This document shows positions 25,053 through 34,222 of a DNA stretch of 64,000 nucleotides, piece after piece; positions within the stretch are counted from its first letter, which is position 1; each line of letters starts with the position of its first letter. The notes under the pieces are model-generated. The model was not told the DNA's origin. It saw only the letters and a list, made by a program, of their open reading frames with translations, and did no database searches. This DNA comes from Labilithrix sp. (lineage in GTDB: Bacteria; Myxococcota_A; Polyangia; Polyangiales; Polyangiaceae). The translations under genes and the position numbers were made by a program. Location: positions 496,001 through 560,000 of the forward strand of contig JAHBWE010000002.1 of the NCBI GenBank assembly GCA_019637155.1, read 5' to 3'.

Positions 25053-26500
25053 GCGGCAAGCGCACGCTCGTCTTCATTCCCACCTACGACGAGTCCGAGA
25101 ACGTCGGGGCGATGTGCGAGCAGATCCTCGCGCTCGGCCTCGACGCGGACCTCTGCTTCTGCGACGACGCCTCGCCCGACGGCACCGGCCGGCTCATCGA
25201 CGAGCTCGCGGCGAGGCACCCGCGCGTCCTCGCGATGCACCGGAGCGGGAAGCTCGGCATCGGCTCGGCGCACCTCGACGGCATCGCGTGGGCGTACGAG
25301 CACGGCTACGAGCGCCTCATCACGCTCGACTGCGACTTCACCCATTCTCCGGCGGACATCCCGCGCATGATCGCGGCGGGCGAGTCGTCCGGCGCCGCGC
25401 TCGTCGTCGCGTCGCGCTGGCACGCGGGCGACTCGCTGCCGGGCTGGTCGCCGATCCGCAAGGGGCTCACCACGCTCGGGCACGTCCTCACCAAGAGCAT
25501 GCTCGGCGTCACGAACGACGCGACGGGCGCGTTCCGTATCTACGATCTCCGGAAGATCCCGCGCCGCCTCTTCGACCTCGTCACGGAGAAGGGATACGCG
25601 TTCTTCTTCCAGAGCATGTTCATCCTCACGGAGAACCGATTTCCGATCGTCGAGATCCCGATCGTGCTCCCCGCGCGCACGTACGGGCACTCGAAGATGA
25701 GCATGCTCGAGGTGAAGCGGAGCGTGGAGCAGCTCGCGAAGCTCTTCGTCGCGCGGCAGACCAACCCCGCCCAATTCCGACTTGGAAAAGAGGTCCCTGG
25801 CCTCGATCCTGCGCTGATCGATCCGCAGGACTGGGACGCGTACTGGGAAAAGAAGGACAAGGCCGGCGCGCTCGTCTACGACGCGGTCGCGGCCGCTTAT
25901 CGCAATATCTTCATCAAATCGAACTTGAACCGCGTGATTCATCAGGAGTTCGGCCGCGGCGCGCGCCTCCTCCACGCGGGCTGCGGCTCGGGTCAGGTCG
26001 ACACCGACCTCCACGACTACGTGGACGTGACCGCGGTCGACATCTCGCCTCAGGCGCTCTCGCGTTACACGCGCGAGAACCCGCGCGTGCACGAGGTCCG
26101 GCACGCCGACATCCTCCGGCTCCCGTTCGACGACGGCGCTTTCGATGGGGTCTACAACCTCGGGGTGGTGGAGCACTTCGGCGGCGACTCGCTCGGCTCG
26201 CTCTTCCACGAGCTCGCGCGCGTGACGCGGCCCGGCGGCAAGGTCGTCACGTTCTGGCCGCACAAGTACGCGACGAGCGCCTTCGTCCTCGACAGCATCC
26301 ATTACGTCTTGAACGACGTGATGAAGAAGGACGTGCAGCTCCACCCGCCGGAGCCGTCGCGCATCGGCTCGCGCGCCGACGCGCAGCGCACGTTCGCCGA
26401 CGCCGGCCTCGACCTCGTCCGCTACGACTTCGGCGCCCGCGACCTCTTCGTCCAGGCGATCGCGGTAGGAAAGCGCCGCGATGACCCACCCCGCGCCTAG
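25049..26500 (+). CDS. Fusion: DPM1-like GT2 glycosyltransferase plus SAM methyltransferase
   Basis: 483 residues, two enzymes in one chain. Residues 1 to about 245 form a GT2 domain of the dolichyl-phosphate-mannose synthase type: IPTYDESENVG, CDDASPDGTG, LDCDFTHSPADI (the D-x-D metal site), RIYDLRKIPRRLF and PARTYGHSKMS. After a linker (about 260-290), residues about 300-475 form a class I methyltransferase: LLHAGCGSGQVDTDL, VDISPQALSRY, VYNLGVVEHFGGD, ARVTRPGGKVV. The GT2 part should load a sugar on polyprenyl phosphate; the methyltransferase may methylate that sugar. ATG overlaps the previous stop; the stop lies 20 bp inside the next gene. Confidence 0.85.
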   Translation: MSGKRTLVFIPTYDESENVGAMCEQILALGLDADLCFCDDASPDGTGRLIDELAARHPRVLAMHRSGKLGIGSAHLDGIAWAYEHGYERLITLDCDFTHSPADIPRMIAAGESSGAALVVASRWHAGDSLPGWSPIRKGLTTLGHVLTKSMLGVTNDATGAFRIYDLRKIPRRLFDLVTEKGYAFFFQSMFILTENRFPIVEIPIVLPARTYGHSKMSMLEVKRSVEQLAKLFVARQTNPAQFRLGKEVPGLDPALIDPQDWDAYWEKKDKAGALVYDAVAAAYRNIFIKSNLNRVIHQEFGRGARLLHAGCGSGQVDTDLHDYVDVTAVDISPQALSRYTRENPRVHEVRHADILRLPFDDGAFDGVYNLGVVEHFGGDSLGSLFHELARVTRPGGKVVTFWPHKYATSAFVLDSIHYVLNDVMKKDVQLHPPEPSRIGSRADAQRTFADAGLDLVRYDFGARDLFVQAIAVGKRRDDPPRA

Positions 26501-27974
26501 CGGGCGCTGGCTCCTCCCGCTCGCGATCGTCCTCGTCCTCGCGGTGCTCTATCGGGTGCCGCCGCTCTTGAACGCGGGGGACATCAACTCGGATGCGGCG
26601 GTGGTGGGGCTGCAGGGGCAGCACATGCTGCGCGGGGAGTGGCAGCTTCATCTCTGGCGCGCCGATTATCAGGGCGTCTTCGATCCGCTGCTCGCCGGGA
26701 TCTTCTGCGCGGTCCTCGGGCCCAAGCCTTCGTCCGTGTTCATGGTGCCGGTCGTCGGGCTCCTCGCGATGGTGGGGCTCGCCTTCGATCTCCTGCGGCG
26801 CCGCGTCGGGCCGTGGGGCGCGGCGGCGCTCGTGATGCCGCTCGTCTTCGCGCCGATGGCGAGCAACTCGCCGATGGTCTACGTGATGCGCCAGTCGCTC
26901 GCGACGGCGCTCGTGCTCGGGGTGTGGCTCGCCGATCGCGGGCGCCTCCGCCTCGCCGCGCTCGTCTGGGCCTTCGCGGTGTACGTCGACATCTTCGCCG
27001 TCGTCGCGCTGCCGGCGCTCGCGGTGTTCGCGGCCGCGGTGAAGCTCGGCGAGGAGCGCTTCGAGGCGCTCGTGTTCGGTCCGCGCGGCCGGCGCGTCCT
27101 CCTCGCGGTGACCGCCCTCGGCGTCGTCGCGCTCCTCTCGTTGATCGCGGTCGCGGCGAAGCCTCGCTCGAACTTCGTCCTCCTCGTGACGACGTGTCTC
27201 CCGTTCGCGCTCGGGGCGAAGGTGTTCATCCACGACGCGCAGATCTCCGCGCCGCTCTGGTCCCCCCCGCTCCCGGTCTTGCTCTTGCAGCTCGCGGGCG
27301 CCGCGGTCTTCGTCGCGTCCGTCGTCTCGGCGGTGCTCCTCGCGCGCGCGAAGGCGATCCCGTTCGCGCTGCGGCGGCTCGGGATGATGGGCGTCGTCGT
27401 CACCGCGGCGACGCTCGCGGCGTTCTGCGTGTCCGGGAAGGTCGCGGACATGTGGTCGTGCCGCTACCTCGCGCCGATCTTCTGGTTCTGTCCCTTCACC
27501 TTCGCGCCGCTCGCGCATCGGCTCGGGACGCGCAAGCTCGCGCGGCTCCATGCGCCGTACTGGGCGACGGCGCTCCTCGGCGGCTGGCTCAGCTACGGCG
27601 TGCAGGTCGACGGCGCGCGGCCGGTCGTGCATCCGCGCGCGAACGGGGAGGCGGAGGCCGCGCTGCGCGCCGAGCTCCTGCGCGCCGGCGTCCACGAGGC
27701 GGAGTCGCACTACTGGCTCGCCTACCGGCTCACGTTCCTGTTCCAGGAAGACCCGCTCGTCGTCCCGTTCGAGCGCGCGGCGGAGCGGCATCCGCCGTAC
27801 CGCCTCCGCACCGACGCGGCGCCGTTCAAGACGCTGATCTTCAACCCGCTCGAGCCGCGCGCGGATCCCGACGAGTGGGCGGCGAAGCTCGGCGCGCGAG
27901 GGATCCCCTTCGAGCGCAAGCAGGTCGCGACGTACACGGTCTTCTACCTGCGTCCCTCTTCTCCCGCGCCCTGA
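26481..27974 (+). CDS. Multi-pass membrane glycosyltransferase, GT-C-like
   Basis: 497 residues with about ten transmembrane segments and a soluble C-terminal region from about 390. After the first helix comes a DINSDAAVVGLQGQHML loop with acidic residues, the position of the catalytic Asp in GT-C enzymes. It then has PMVYVMRQSLATALVLG and an alternating helix/loop pattern. Likely transfers a sugar from a polyprenyl-phosphate donor, plausibly the one made by the GT2 fusion whose 3' end it overlaps by 20 bp. No close named family can be claimed from memory. Confidence 0.65.
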   Translation: MTHPAPSGRWLLPLAIVLVLAVLYRVPPLLNAGDINSDAAVVGLQGQHMLRGEWQLHLWRADYQGVFDPLLAGIFCAVLGPKPSSVFMVPVVGLLAMVGLAFDLLRRRVGPWGAAALVMPLVFAPMASNSPMVYVMRQSLATALVLGVWLADRGRLRLAALVWAFAVYVDIFAVVALPALAVFAAAVKLGEERFEALVFGPRGRRVLLAVTALGVVALLSLIAVAAKPRSNFVLLVTTCLPFALGAKVFIHDAQISAPLWSPPLPVLLLQLAGAAVFVASVVSAVLLARAKAIPFALRRLGMMGVVVTAATLAAFCVSGKVADMWSCRYLAPIFWFCPFTFAPLAHRLGTRKLARLHAPYWATALLGGWLSYGVQVDGARPVVHPRANGEAEAALRAELLRAGVHEAESHYWLAYRLTFLFQEDPLVVPFERAAERHPPYRLRTDAAPFKTLIFNPLEPRADPDEWAAKLGARGIPFERKQVATYTVFYLRPSSPAP

Positions 27975-27994
27975 GCGATGGTACTGCGGCGGCC

Positions 27995-28771
27995 ATGAAG
28001 GTCATGGTCACGATGCCGGCCTATAACGTCGCGAAGACGTTGGTGCAGACCTACGAGGCGCTGCCCGTGTCGCTGCGCGAGCACATCCTGCTCGGCAACA
28101 ACGTCAGCGAGGACGACACCGCGAAGATCGCGGAGGGCCTCGGCATCCAGGTGATGACCCACGACAAGAACTACGGCTACGGCGGGAACCTGAAGCGCCT
28201 CTATCGCGAGGCGCTCCGCCAGGGCGCGGACGTCGTCGTCGAGGTCCACCCCGACTACCAGTACGAGCCGTCGCTCGCCGACATGCTCGTCGAGTACGTG
28301 AAGCGCGGCTTCTTCGACGTCATCCAGGCGAACCGGATCCGGAGCCGCCAGGAGTCCCTCGCCGGCGGCATGCCCGCGTACCGCTACTTCGGCAACCGCG
28401 CGCTCACGCTCTTCGAGAACCTCTGGTTCGGCGTCACGTTCGGCGAGTGGCACTCCGGTATGCGCGCGTACCACCGCACCGTGCTGGAGACGCTGCCGCT
28501 CGAGAGCTACCCCGACACGCACGCGTTCGCGTCGGACATCCTGATGGACTGCGTGATGTACGGCTTCCGCGTCGCGGAGGTCCCGGTGCCGGTGCGGTAC
28601 GAGTCGCAGAGCTCCTCGGTGAACGTCCCCGGCCTCTTCGCCTACGCCGGCCGCACCGTGAACGCCGCGCTGAAGCGCCCCCCGTGGAAGAAGCGCCGCT
28701 ACGGCGAAGGCAGCCTGCCCCCGCCCCCTCCGCGCCCGACGAACGGCAAGAAGGACGAAGGCGGCGCGTAG
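27995..28771 (+). CDS. GT2-family glycosyltransferase
   Basis: 258 residues, GT-A fold. VTMPAYNVAKTLVQTYEAL at the N-terminus, ILLGNNVSEDDT, the metal-binding region VVEVHPDYQYEPS, and a GEWHSGMRAYHRTVLE acceptor-loop motif seen in undecaprenyl-phosphate-sugar and DPM1-like GT2 enzymes. No transmembrane helix is present, and the C-terminus is Pro/Lys rich. ATG 27995 is 20 bp after the previous stop. Last gene of the sugar operon. Donor and acceptor unknown. Confidence 0.85.
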   Translation: MKVMVTMPAYNVAKTLVQTYEALPVSLREHILLGNNVSEDDTAKIAEGLGIQVMTHDKNYGYGGNLKRLYREALRQGADVVVEVHPDYQYEPSLADMLVEYVKRGFFDVIQANRIRSRQESLAGGMPAYRYFGNRALTLFENLWFGVTFGEWHSGMRAYHRTVLETLPLESYPDTHAFASDILMDCVMYGFRVAEVPVPVRYESQSSSVNVPGLFAYAGRTVNAALKRPPWKKRRYGEGSLPPPPPRPTNGKKDEGGA

Positions 28772-28793
28772 GCGAGCGGTACGTCGGGAGGGC

Positions 28794-29498
28794 TCACGGA
28801 GCCTCCGGCGTCCACCGCCGCCTCGGAGGAAGGGCAAAGGCGTAGAGCGCGTCGAGCGTGCGCCTCGGCGGATCACGGCGGTAGGTGGCGCGGTGGATCG
28901 ACCACGCGTGAAAGACGCAGGCGTCGCCCGCCCTCAGCACGACGCGGGCGGCGCGCGGCATCGTCGTCGTTCGGTCGCGGCCCTTGCGGATCCGAAGCTC
29001 CTCCGGCGAGTCCCAACGCGCGTGCGAGCCGGGCACGATCTCCAAGCGGTCGTCGTCCTCGAGCGCGACCCGGAAGTGCACCGCGGTCGTCGTTTGCACG
29101 ATCGTCCGCTCGAGCTCGAGGTCGGGCCGGCCGAGCTGGCTGTCGCGGTGCCAGTCACCGTCCCAGTCGCGTCGGGTCTGCTCGTGGTAGTACTGCACGT
29201 CTTTCAGGCGCGGGGTCTCCTCCTCACCAGGGAGCGAGAGGCCGCGGAGGAGCGCGCAGACGCGTGAAGAGCCGACGAGCTCCATCGCTCCGGCAGCGCG
29301 CTCGAAGCAGCTCGGATCGGTGAGGAGCGAGATGCTGGGCGTCGTGTGCCCCGTCTCCTGGGATCGCTCCCGCACGTGACGGAGCGCGTCGTCGCAAGCA
29401 CGGCGGAGCGTCGTGCGCTCCGCTGCGACGAAGAACCCGGGCACGACGAAGAAGCCGTGCTCACGAAAAGCGACGATTCGGTCTCTTGCCTCGTTCAT
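28794..29498 (-). CDS. Phytanoyl-CoA dioxygenase (PhyH) family protein
   Basis: 234 residues. Fe(II)/2-oxoglutarate oxygenase features: HGFFVVPGFF near the N-terminus, the iron-binding H-x-D in GDWHRDSQLG, and the distal His and 2-oxoglutarate Arg in the C-terminal SIHRATYRRDPPRRTL stretch. Start chosen at ATG 29498 because GAGGT precedes it at good spacing; a GTG at 29534, directly after the upstream stop, would add 12 residues. It converges with the sugar operon, so a link to glycan modification is only positional. Confidence 0.82.
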   Translation of the reverse strand: MNEARDRIVAFREHGFFVVPGFFVAAERTTLRRACDDALRHVRERSQETGHTTPSISLLTDPSCFERAAGAMELVGSSRVCALLRGLSLPGEEETPRLKDVQYYHEQTRRDWDGDWHRDSQLGRPDLELERTIVQTTTAVHFRVALEDDDRLEIVPGSHARWDSPEELRIRKGRDRTTTMPRAARVVLRAGDACVFHAWSIHRATYRRDPPRRTLDALYAFALPPRRRWTPEAP

Positions 29499-29534
29499 GA
29501 TGACCTCGCGGCGTTTCGAGCGCGCGAAGATCAC

Positions 29535-29822
29535 TCAATGGACAGCGTGAGGATCCAAGCTCCGGAGAGCGTAGATCGGGCTCTCGGGGAATGGTCGCGG
29601 GGCATGGCGACTCGAGACGACGACGCACGCGAGCCGACCGGCGACCTCGAACGTCGCGAGCGTGGCCGGCGCGCCGAAGTACTCGATGCGCAACAGGTCG
29701 ACCGCGCCTGCGGTCCGCCCTTCGAGGACCCGCGCGAGCGCCTGCTGGTAGCTCTCTCCGGTCCTGGCCATCCGGGCGCGGACCTCGGCGCGCAGCTTCT
29801 TGTGGTGACGACGATTCCCCAT
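29535..29822 (-). CDS. Small hypothetical protein
   Basis: 95 residues. The N-terminal MGNRRHHKKLRAEVRARMARTGESYQQALARVL region is a basic helix followed by a short motif (TGESYQQAL) that I have seen at the start of other small actinobacterial and myxobacterial proteins. The C-terminal half is a compact beta-rich stretch (IEYFGAPATLATFEVAGRLA). No function assigned. It sits 36 bp upstream of the PhyH gene on the same strand and probably shares its transcript. Good coding look, start ATG 29822. Confidence 0.55.
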   Translation of the reverse strand: MGNRRHHKKLRAEVRARMARTGESYQQALARVLEGRTAGAVDLLRIEYFGAPATLATFEVAGRLACVVVSSRHAPRPFPESPIYALRSLDPHAVH

Positions 29823-30013
29823 CGGCGTTGTCCTGGTGATCTGCCGAGCTCTTCCTCGTGTCGGCCGGCACCGACGGAACATGGCAGCTTCACGACCCAG
29901 ACCGCCGAAGGGCAGCGCCCTCTTCGCTCCTCTCGCGCGTCGTGCCGGCGACGGCGCGAGGAGCCGGGCTCGGAAGCAGCCCGACCATCGAAGCATTCTC
30001 GGCCGTCGCCGCC

Positions 30014-30041
30014 CTGTCAAGCTGCGCGGCACCGCTATACT
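30014..30041 (+). promoter_or_regulatory. Candidate sigma-70-like promoter of the hybrid kinase gene
   Basis: CTGTCA (30014-30019), 16-bp spacer, TATACT (30036-30041), giving a leader of about 45 nt before ATG 30092. It lies in the 269-bp gap 29823-30091, where no other feature is seen. Confidence 0.35.
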
Positions 30042-30091
30042 GCGCACCCGGTGAGAACCCTCGTCCTGTGCCGGCCGGCGCCCGAGCGAAG

Positions 30092-32476
30092 ATGACGTCC
30101 ACCGACGACGCGGACCTCGCGCGTCAGCTCGCGGCGATCCCGGATCCGCTCGCGCTCCTCCAGGGCCTCTTCGCGCACTCGCCGGTCCCGTACGTCCTCT
30201 TCGACGTCGAGGGCCATCCCGTCGTCGCCAACGCTGCGTACCGCGCGATGTTCGGGTCCGTCCCGCCGCCGGAGTACAGCGTGCTTCGCGACGAGATCGC
30301 CACGCGCGCCGGGCTCGCGGACGCGGTGCGACGCGCCTTCGCCGGCGAGACCGTGCGGACGCCGACGCTCTGGTACGACCCGAAGGAGCTCGAGCACGTC
30401 GCGGTGGCGGAGGCGAACCGCGTCGCGATCGCGTGCACCTTCTTCCCGCTTCGCGACGCCGGCGGCGGGGTGGCGTACGTCGCGGTGGCCTACAAGGACG
30501 TGACCGCGGAGCTCACCGCGCAGGAGCGCGCGCGCGAGAACGAGGAGCGGCTCCGCGCGACGCTCGAAGCCACGAACGTCGGGACGTGGGAGTGGACGCT
30601 CGACGACGACCGCGTCGAGTGGTCGCCGAACGTCGAGAAGATCTTCGGGCTCGCGCCGGGCCGGTTCGCGGGGACGTACGAGGCCTGGCTCGCGCTCGTG
30701 CTCCCGGAGGACCGAGGGCGCGTGAGCGACGCCGTCACGAACGCGCTCGCCGGCGCCGACTCCTACGCGATCGAGTTCCGGTTCGTGCGCCCCGACGGCA
30801 CGACGGGGTGGCAGCGCGGCGTGGGTCATGTCGTGCGCGACGAGCGAGGAGATGCGAAGGCGCTGCGCGGCGTCGTCCTCGACGTGACCGAGCAAGTCGA
30901 AGCGCGGCGTCGCGCCGAGACCCTCGCCGAGGCGCTGCAGGTGAGCGAGACGCGCTACCGCGTCTTCGTGAGCCAGAGCACGGAGGGGATCTGGCGCGCC
31001 GAGGTCACGAGCCCGATCCCCGTCTCCGCCGACGTCGCGACGCAGGTCGACGCGATGTACAAGGGCGGCTTCCTCGCCGAGTGCAACGACGCGATGGCGC
31101 GCATGTACGGCTACGACGCGGCGTCCGCGCTCGTCGGTGCGCGCATCGATCAGCTCCTCGTCCGCGACGATCCGCAGAACGTGGCCTACCTCCGCGCCTT
31201 CGTCGAGAGCGGCTATCGCCTCGAGGGCGTCGAGTCCGTCGAGGTGGACCGCCACGGCGCGCGCCGCATCTTCTCGAACAGCCTCGTCGGCGTCGTGGAG
31301 GACGGCTTCCTCCTCCGCGCGTGGGGCACGCAACGAGACGTCACCGCCGAGGTCGAGGCGCGGCGGCTCGCCGAGAGCGCGAACCGCGCGAAGGACGAGT
31401 TCCTCGCGATGCTCGGCCACGAGCTCCGGAACCCGCTCGCCCCGATCGTCACCGCGATCGAGCTCATGAAGCTGCGCGGCGACGACACGACGTTCCGCAA
31501 GGAGCGCGACGTCATCGAGCGGCAAGTGCGGCACGTGGTGCGCCTCGTCGACGACCTGCTCGACGTCTCGCGCGTCATTCGCGGGAAGGTCGCGCTCGCG
31601 CGCCGGCCGGTCGAGATCGCCGAGTGCATCGCGGCCGGCGTCGAGCTCGCGGGTCCGCTCCTCGAGCAGCGCGGGCACGAGCTCGCGGTCGAAGCGCCGA
31701 GCGGCCTCGTCGTCGACGGCGATCCGATCCGCCTCGCGCAGGTGTTCGGGAACCTCCTCAACAACGCGGCGAAGTACACGCCGCCGGGCGGTCACGTCCG
31801 CGTCCTCGCGGAGCGCGCGGGGGCGGAGGTCCGCGTGACGGTGCGCGACGACGGCGTGGGGATCCGGCCCGAGATCCTCCCGGCCATTTTCGAGCCGTTC
31901 ACGCAGGAGCAGCAGGCGCGGGACCGCGCGGCCGGCGGTCTCGGCCTCGGTCTCGCGATCGTGCGCTCGCTCGTCACGCTCCACGGCGGCACGGTGGAGG
32001 CGCGGAGCGAGGGCCTCGGTCGCGGCGCCGAGCTCTCCGTCTCGCTCCCGCGCGCCGCGGCGACGAGCGTCGAGGCGGAGCCGCGCGGAGCGGCCGCGCG
32101 CGATGACGCCGGCGCGCGCGTCCGCGTGCTCGTCGTCGACGACAACGAGGACGCCGCCGAGCTCCTCGCCGACGCGCTGCGCGGGCTCGGGCACGACGTG
32201 ACGGTCGCACACGACGCCGCCTCCGCGTTGCGTCTCCTCGACGCGACGAAGCCGAAGCCGCGGATCGGGCTCCTCGATCTCGGGCTCCCGGACATGGATG
32301 GCTTCGAGCTCGCCCGCCGGATCCGCGCCGCGCACGCGGGGCTGCCGCTCGTCGCCGTGACCGGCTACGGCCAGGAGACCGACCGGAGCGCCGCGGCGGC
32401 GGCCGGGTTCGCCGATCTGCTCGTGAAGCCCGCCAGCCTCGACGACCTCGCGACCACGATCCGACGCCTCACGTGA
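30092..32476 (+). CDS. PAS-PAS-PAS hybrid histidine kinase with receiver domain
   Basis: 794 residues, no membrane segment, so a cytosolic sensor. PAS domains at about 24-140, 155-270 and 285-420. HisKA holds the phospho-accepting His443 (FLAMLGHELRNPLAPI). HATPase_c spans about 545-655 with NLLNNAAKYTPPGG, DDGVGIRPEIL and GGLGLGLAIVRSL. A C-terminal receiver (677-794) has Asp729 (LLDLGLPDMDG) and Lys779 (LVKPAS). No separate response regulator is adjacent, so output must go through another partner. Start at ATG 30092; an upstream GTG at 30068 is possible. Confidence 0.93.
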   Translation: MTSTDDADLARQLAAIPDPLALLQGLFAHSPVPYVLFDVEGHPVVANAAYRAMFGSVPPPEYSVLRDEIATRAGLADAVRRAFAGETVRTPTLWYDPKELEHVAVAEANRVAIACTFFPLRDAGGGVAYVAVAYKDVTAELTAQERARENEERLRATLEATNVGTWEWTLDDDRVEWSPNVEKIFGLAPGRFAGTYEAWLALVLPEDRGRVSDAVTNALAGADSYAIEFRFVRPDGTTGWQRGVGHVVRDERGDAKALRGVVLDVTEQVEARRRAETLAEALQVSETRYRVFVSQSTEGIWRAEVTSPIPVSADVATQVDAMYKGGFLAECNDAMARMYGYDAASALVGARIDQLLVRDDPQNVAYLRAFVESGYRLEGVESVEVDRHGARRIFSNSLVGVVEDGFLLRAWGTQRDVTAEVEARRLAESANRAKDEFLAMLGHELRNPLAPIVTAIELMKLRGDDTTFRKERDVIERQVRHVVRLVDDLLDVSRVIRGKVALARRPVEIAECIAAGVELAGPLLEQRGHELAVEAPSGLVVDGDPIRLAQVFGNLLNNAAKYTPPGGHVRVLAERAGAEVRVTVRDDGVGIRPEILPAIFEPFTQEQQARDRAAGGLGLGLAIVRSLVTLHGGTVEARSEGLGRGAELSVSLPRAAATSVEAEPRGAAARDDAGARVRVLVVDDNEDAAELLADALRGLGHDVTVAHDAASALRLLDATKPKPRIGLLDLGLPDMDGFELARRIRAAHAGLPLVAVTGYGQETDRSAAAAAGFADLLVKPASLDDLATTIRRLT

Positions 32477-32625
32477 CTACGCGAGGGTGCCTGGCTCTCG
32501 CGCTCGGAGAGCAAGGACGTAGGCTTCGTCGCGATCGAGCTCACGCGCGCGACGACGTAGTGCGAGCCGCCCCTCAGTCCTTTGAGCCACTCCCGCTCGG
32601 GCCGATCGACGGCGTACGCGGGCAG

Positions 32626-33270
32626 CTACGCGGCTTCGACGCGCGTGCGATACGCCTCGATCGTCCGCTGCCAAGCCGGTCGTGACTTGCAGCGGTCACG
32701 GTAGCGGCAGAGGTTCGGATAAGGCTCGAGCAGCGTCTCCCGCTTGCCTTCGCTGAGGACGAGCGACATCAGGACATCCGCGACCGTGAACGTGTCCGTC
32801 GCGACGTATTCGCGGTTCGTGAGCCACCGCTCGAGCGCGCCCAGCTGTCGCTTGGCCCAGTCCATCGTCCGCTCTCGGACCGGGTTGGGCGCATTCTTGT
32901 CGGCGAACCAGTCGATGAACATGAGGCACATCAACGGCAGCTCGACGGTGTTGACGGCGGCGAGACACCAGCGAACGACCTGCATTTCTCCGGCGAGATC
33001 GCCCGGGATCAACTTGCCTGTCTTCCTTGCGAGGTAGATCACGATCGCGGCGGACTCGGAGAGCACGACTCCGTCGTCGTCGATCGTCGGGATCTGCTCG
33101 AACGGATTCAACGCCCGATAGCGCTCCGAATTCAGGTCGTGAGCGGGATGATCCATCCCGACGATCTCGTAGGGCAGCTGCATCTCTTCGAGCGCCCAGA
33201 GCACCCGCAAGTCACGCGTGTTGCCGCGCGCGACGGAGTTCACGCGCGAGAATCCATAGACCTTGAGCAT
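32626..33270 (-). CDS. Glutathione S-transferase family protein
   Basis: 214 residues. N-terminal thioredoxin-like domain (LKVYGFSRVNSVARGNTRDL, NPFEQIPTIDDDGVVLSESAAI with the cis-Pro and the SESAAI glutathione-binding motif) and an all-helical C-terminal domain (TFTVADVLMSLVL, the N-capping box). Probably a detoxification or thiol-transfer enzyme of the beta-like type. The 149 bp downstream (32477-32625) show no gene. Confidence 0.85.
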   Translation of the reverse strand: MLKVYGFSRVNSVARGNTRDLRVLWALEEMQLPYEIVGMDHPAHDLNSERYRALNPFEQIPTIDDDGVVLSESAAIVIYLARKTGKLIPGDLAGEMQVVRWCLAAVNTVELPLMCLMFIDWFADKNAPNPVRERTMDWAKRQLGALERWLTNREYVATDTFTVADVLMSLVLSEGKRETLLEPYPNLCRYRDRCKSRPAWQRTIEAYRTRVEAA

Positions 33271-33409
33271 GACGCGAAGGGTAGGCGCGCCGAGCTCCGA
33301 GCGCTCGCCAGAACGCCTGCGGCAACACGCTCACTCGCGAGCGCGCGGGGGCCGTGATGGGATGCGCCGGCGTGATGACGCGGCGGCGCGTCGATGCCAT
33401 TCTTCGGGG

Positions 33410-34222
33410 ATGGCGTTCAAGACGTGGTTCTCCGCGCTGCCCGTCGTCGTCGCGTGCGGCGGTACGATCGCGCCGACGGCGGCGGACGAGTCTGCGACGC
33501 AAGGCGCCGGCGCCGGCAAGAGCGCGCCGCCCATACCGACCGGGATCCCCACCGCGCCGCTGCGATCCGCCGGGACCAAGCGGTGCTCGCCGCTCGAGCA
33601 GCCGGCCACGATCGACCCTGTGACCCCGACGAAACCAGCGATCGTCGGCTCCGCCGGGAGCATCTATGTCATCGACGCCGATCCGGAGCGGCCCGGTCGT
33701 CACCGCGCCTTCATCCAGCGCTTTCAGACCCTCGAGCGCCACGCGCTGAGCGAAGACGACGCGACGCCGGGCACCTTCATCATCGATCGCGGGCTGCCCA
33801 ACCAGATCGTGCTGACGAGCACGAGCATCCAAGGCGGGGGCGTCGACGGTCCGCTCCACCCCGTGTCGCCCGAGCATATGGCCGTCATCACCGCCTACGC
33901 GAACGACTCCCCCGAGTCGCTCGCCTGGGGCCCGCCGGGCCACTCGCTCCGCGACGGTGTCAACTTGCTCTTCGTCCTCGGCCCCGTCGCGAACGGCGTG
34001 CTCGCCGTGCCGCGCGTCTTCTACGGCCCGGCCGACGCCATCCAGGAGCGCACCTTCCTCGGCTTCACACCCTCCGACTCGAGCGAGACCGCGACCGCCG
34101 CGACGGCGGTGACCTTCGACCTCGACGGAACCCCGACGACCCTGCCGACCGTCGTGACGCGCGAGACGGCCGGCTTGATCAACGGCTTCGGCTCAGGGTG
34201 GATGACGTTCCTCTGCTTCTGA
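33410..34222 (+). CDS. Hypothetical lipoprotein
   Basis: 270 residues starting at ATG 33410. A short hydrophobic signal ends in VVVACGG (Cys16), so lipidation and export are predicted. The mature part begins with a Thr/Ala/Gly-rich linker, then a mixed alpha/beta region (IYVIDADPERPG, FIIDRGLPNQIVLTS). It contains no motif I recognise. It overlaps the 3' end of the convergent methyltransferase gene by 30 bp. Confidence 0.65.
   Translation: MAFKTWFSALPVVVACGGTIAPTAADESATQGAGAGKSAPPIPTGIPTAPLRSAGTKRCSPLEQPATIDPVTPTKPAIVGSAGSIYVIDADPERPGRHRAFIQRFQTLERHALSEDDATPGTFIIDRGLPNQIVLTSTSIQGGGVDGPLHPVSPEHMAVITAYANDSPESLAWGPPGHSLRDGVNLLFVLGPVANGVLAVPRVFYGPADAIQERTFLGFTPSDSSETATAATAVTFDLDGTPTTLPTVVTRETAGLINGFGSGWMTFLCF

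Noticed and set aside
32477..32674. Short minus-strand frame between the hybrid kinase and the GST
   Set aside because: Arg/Ala-rich composition, overlaps the GST 3' end, no start signal.
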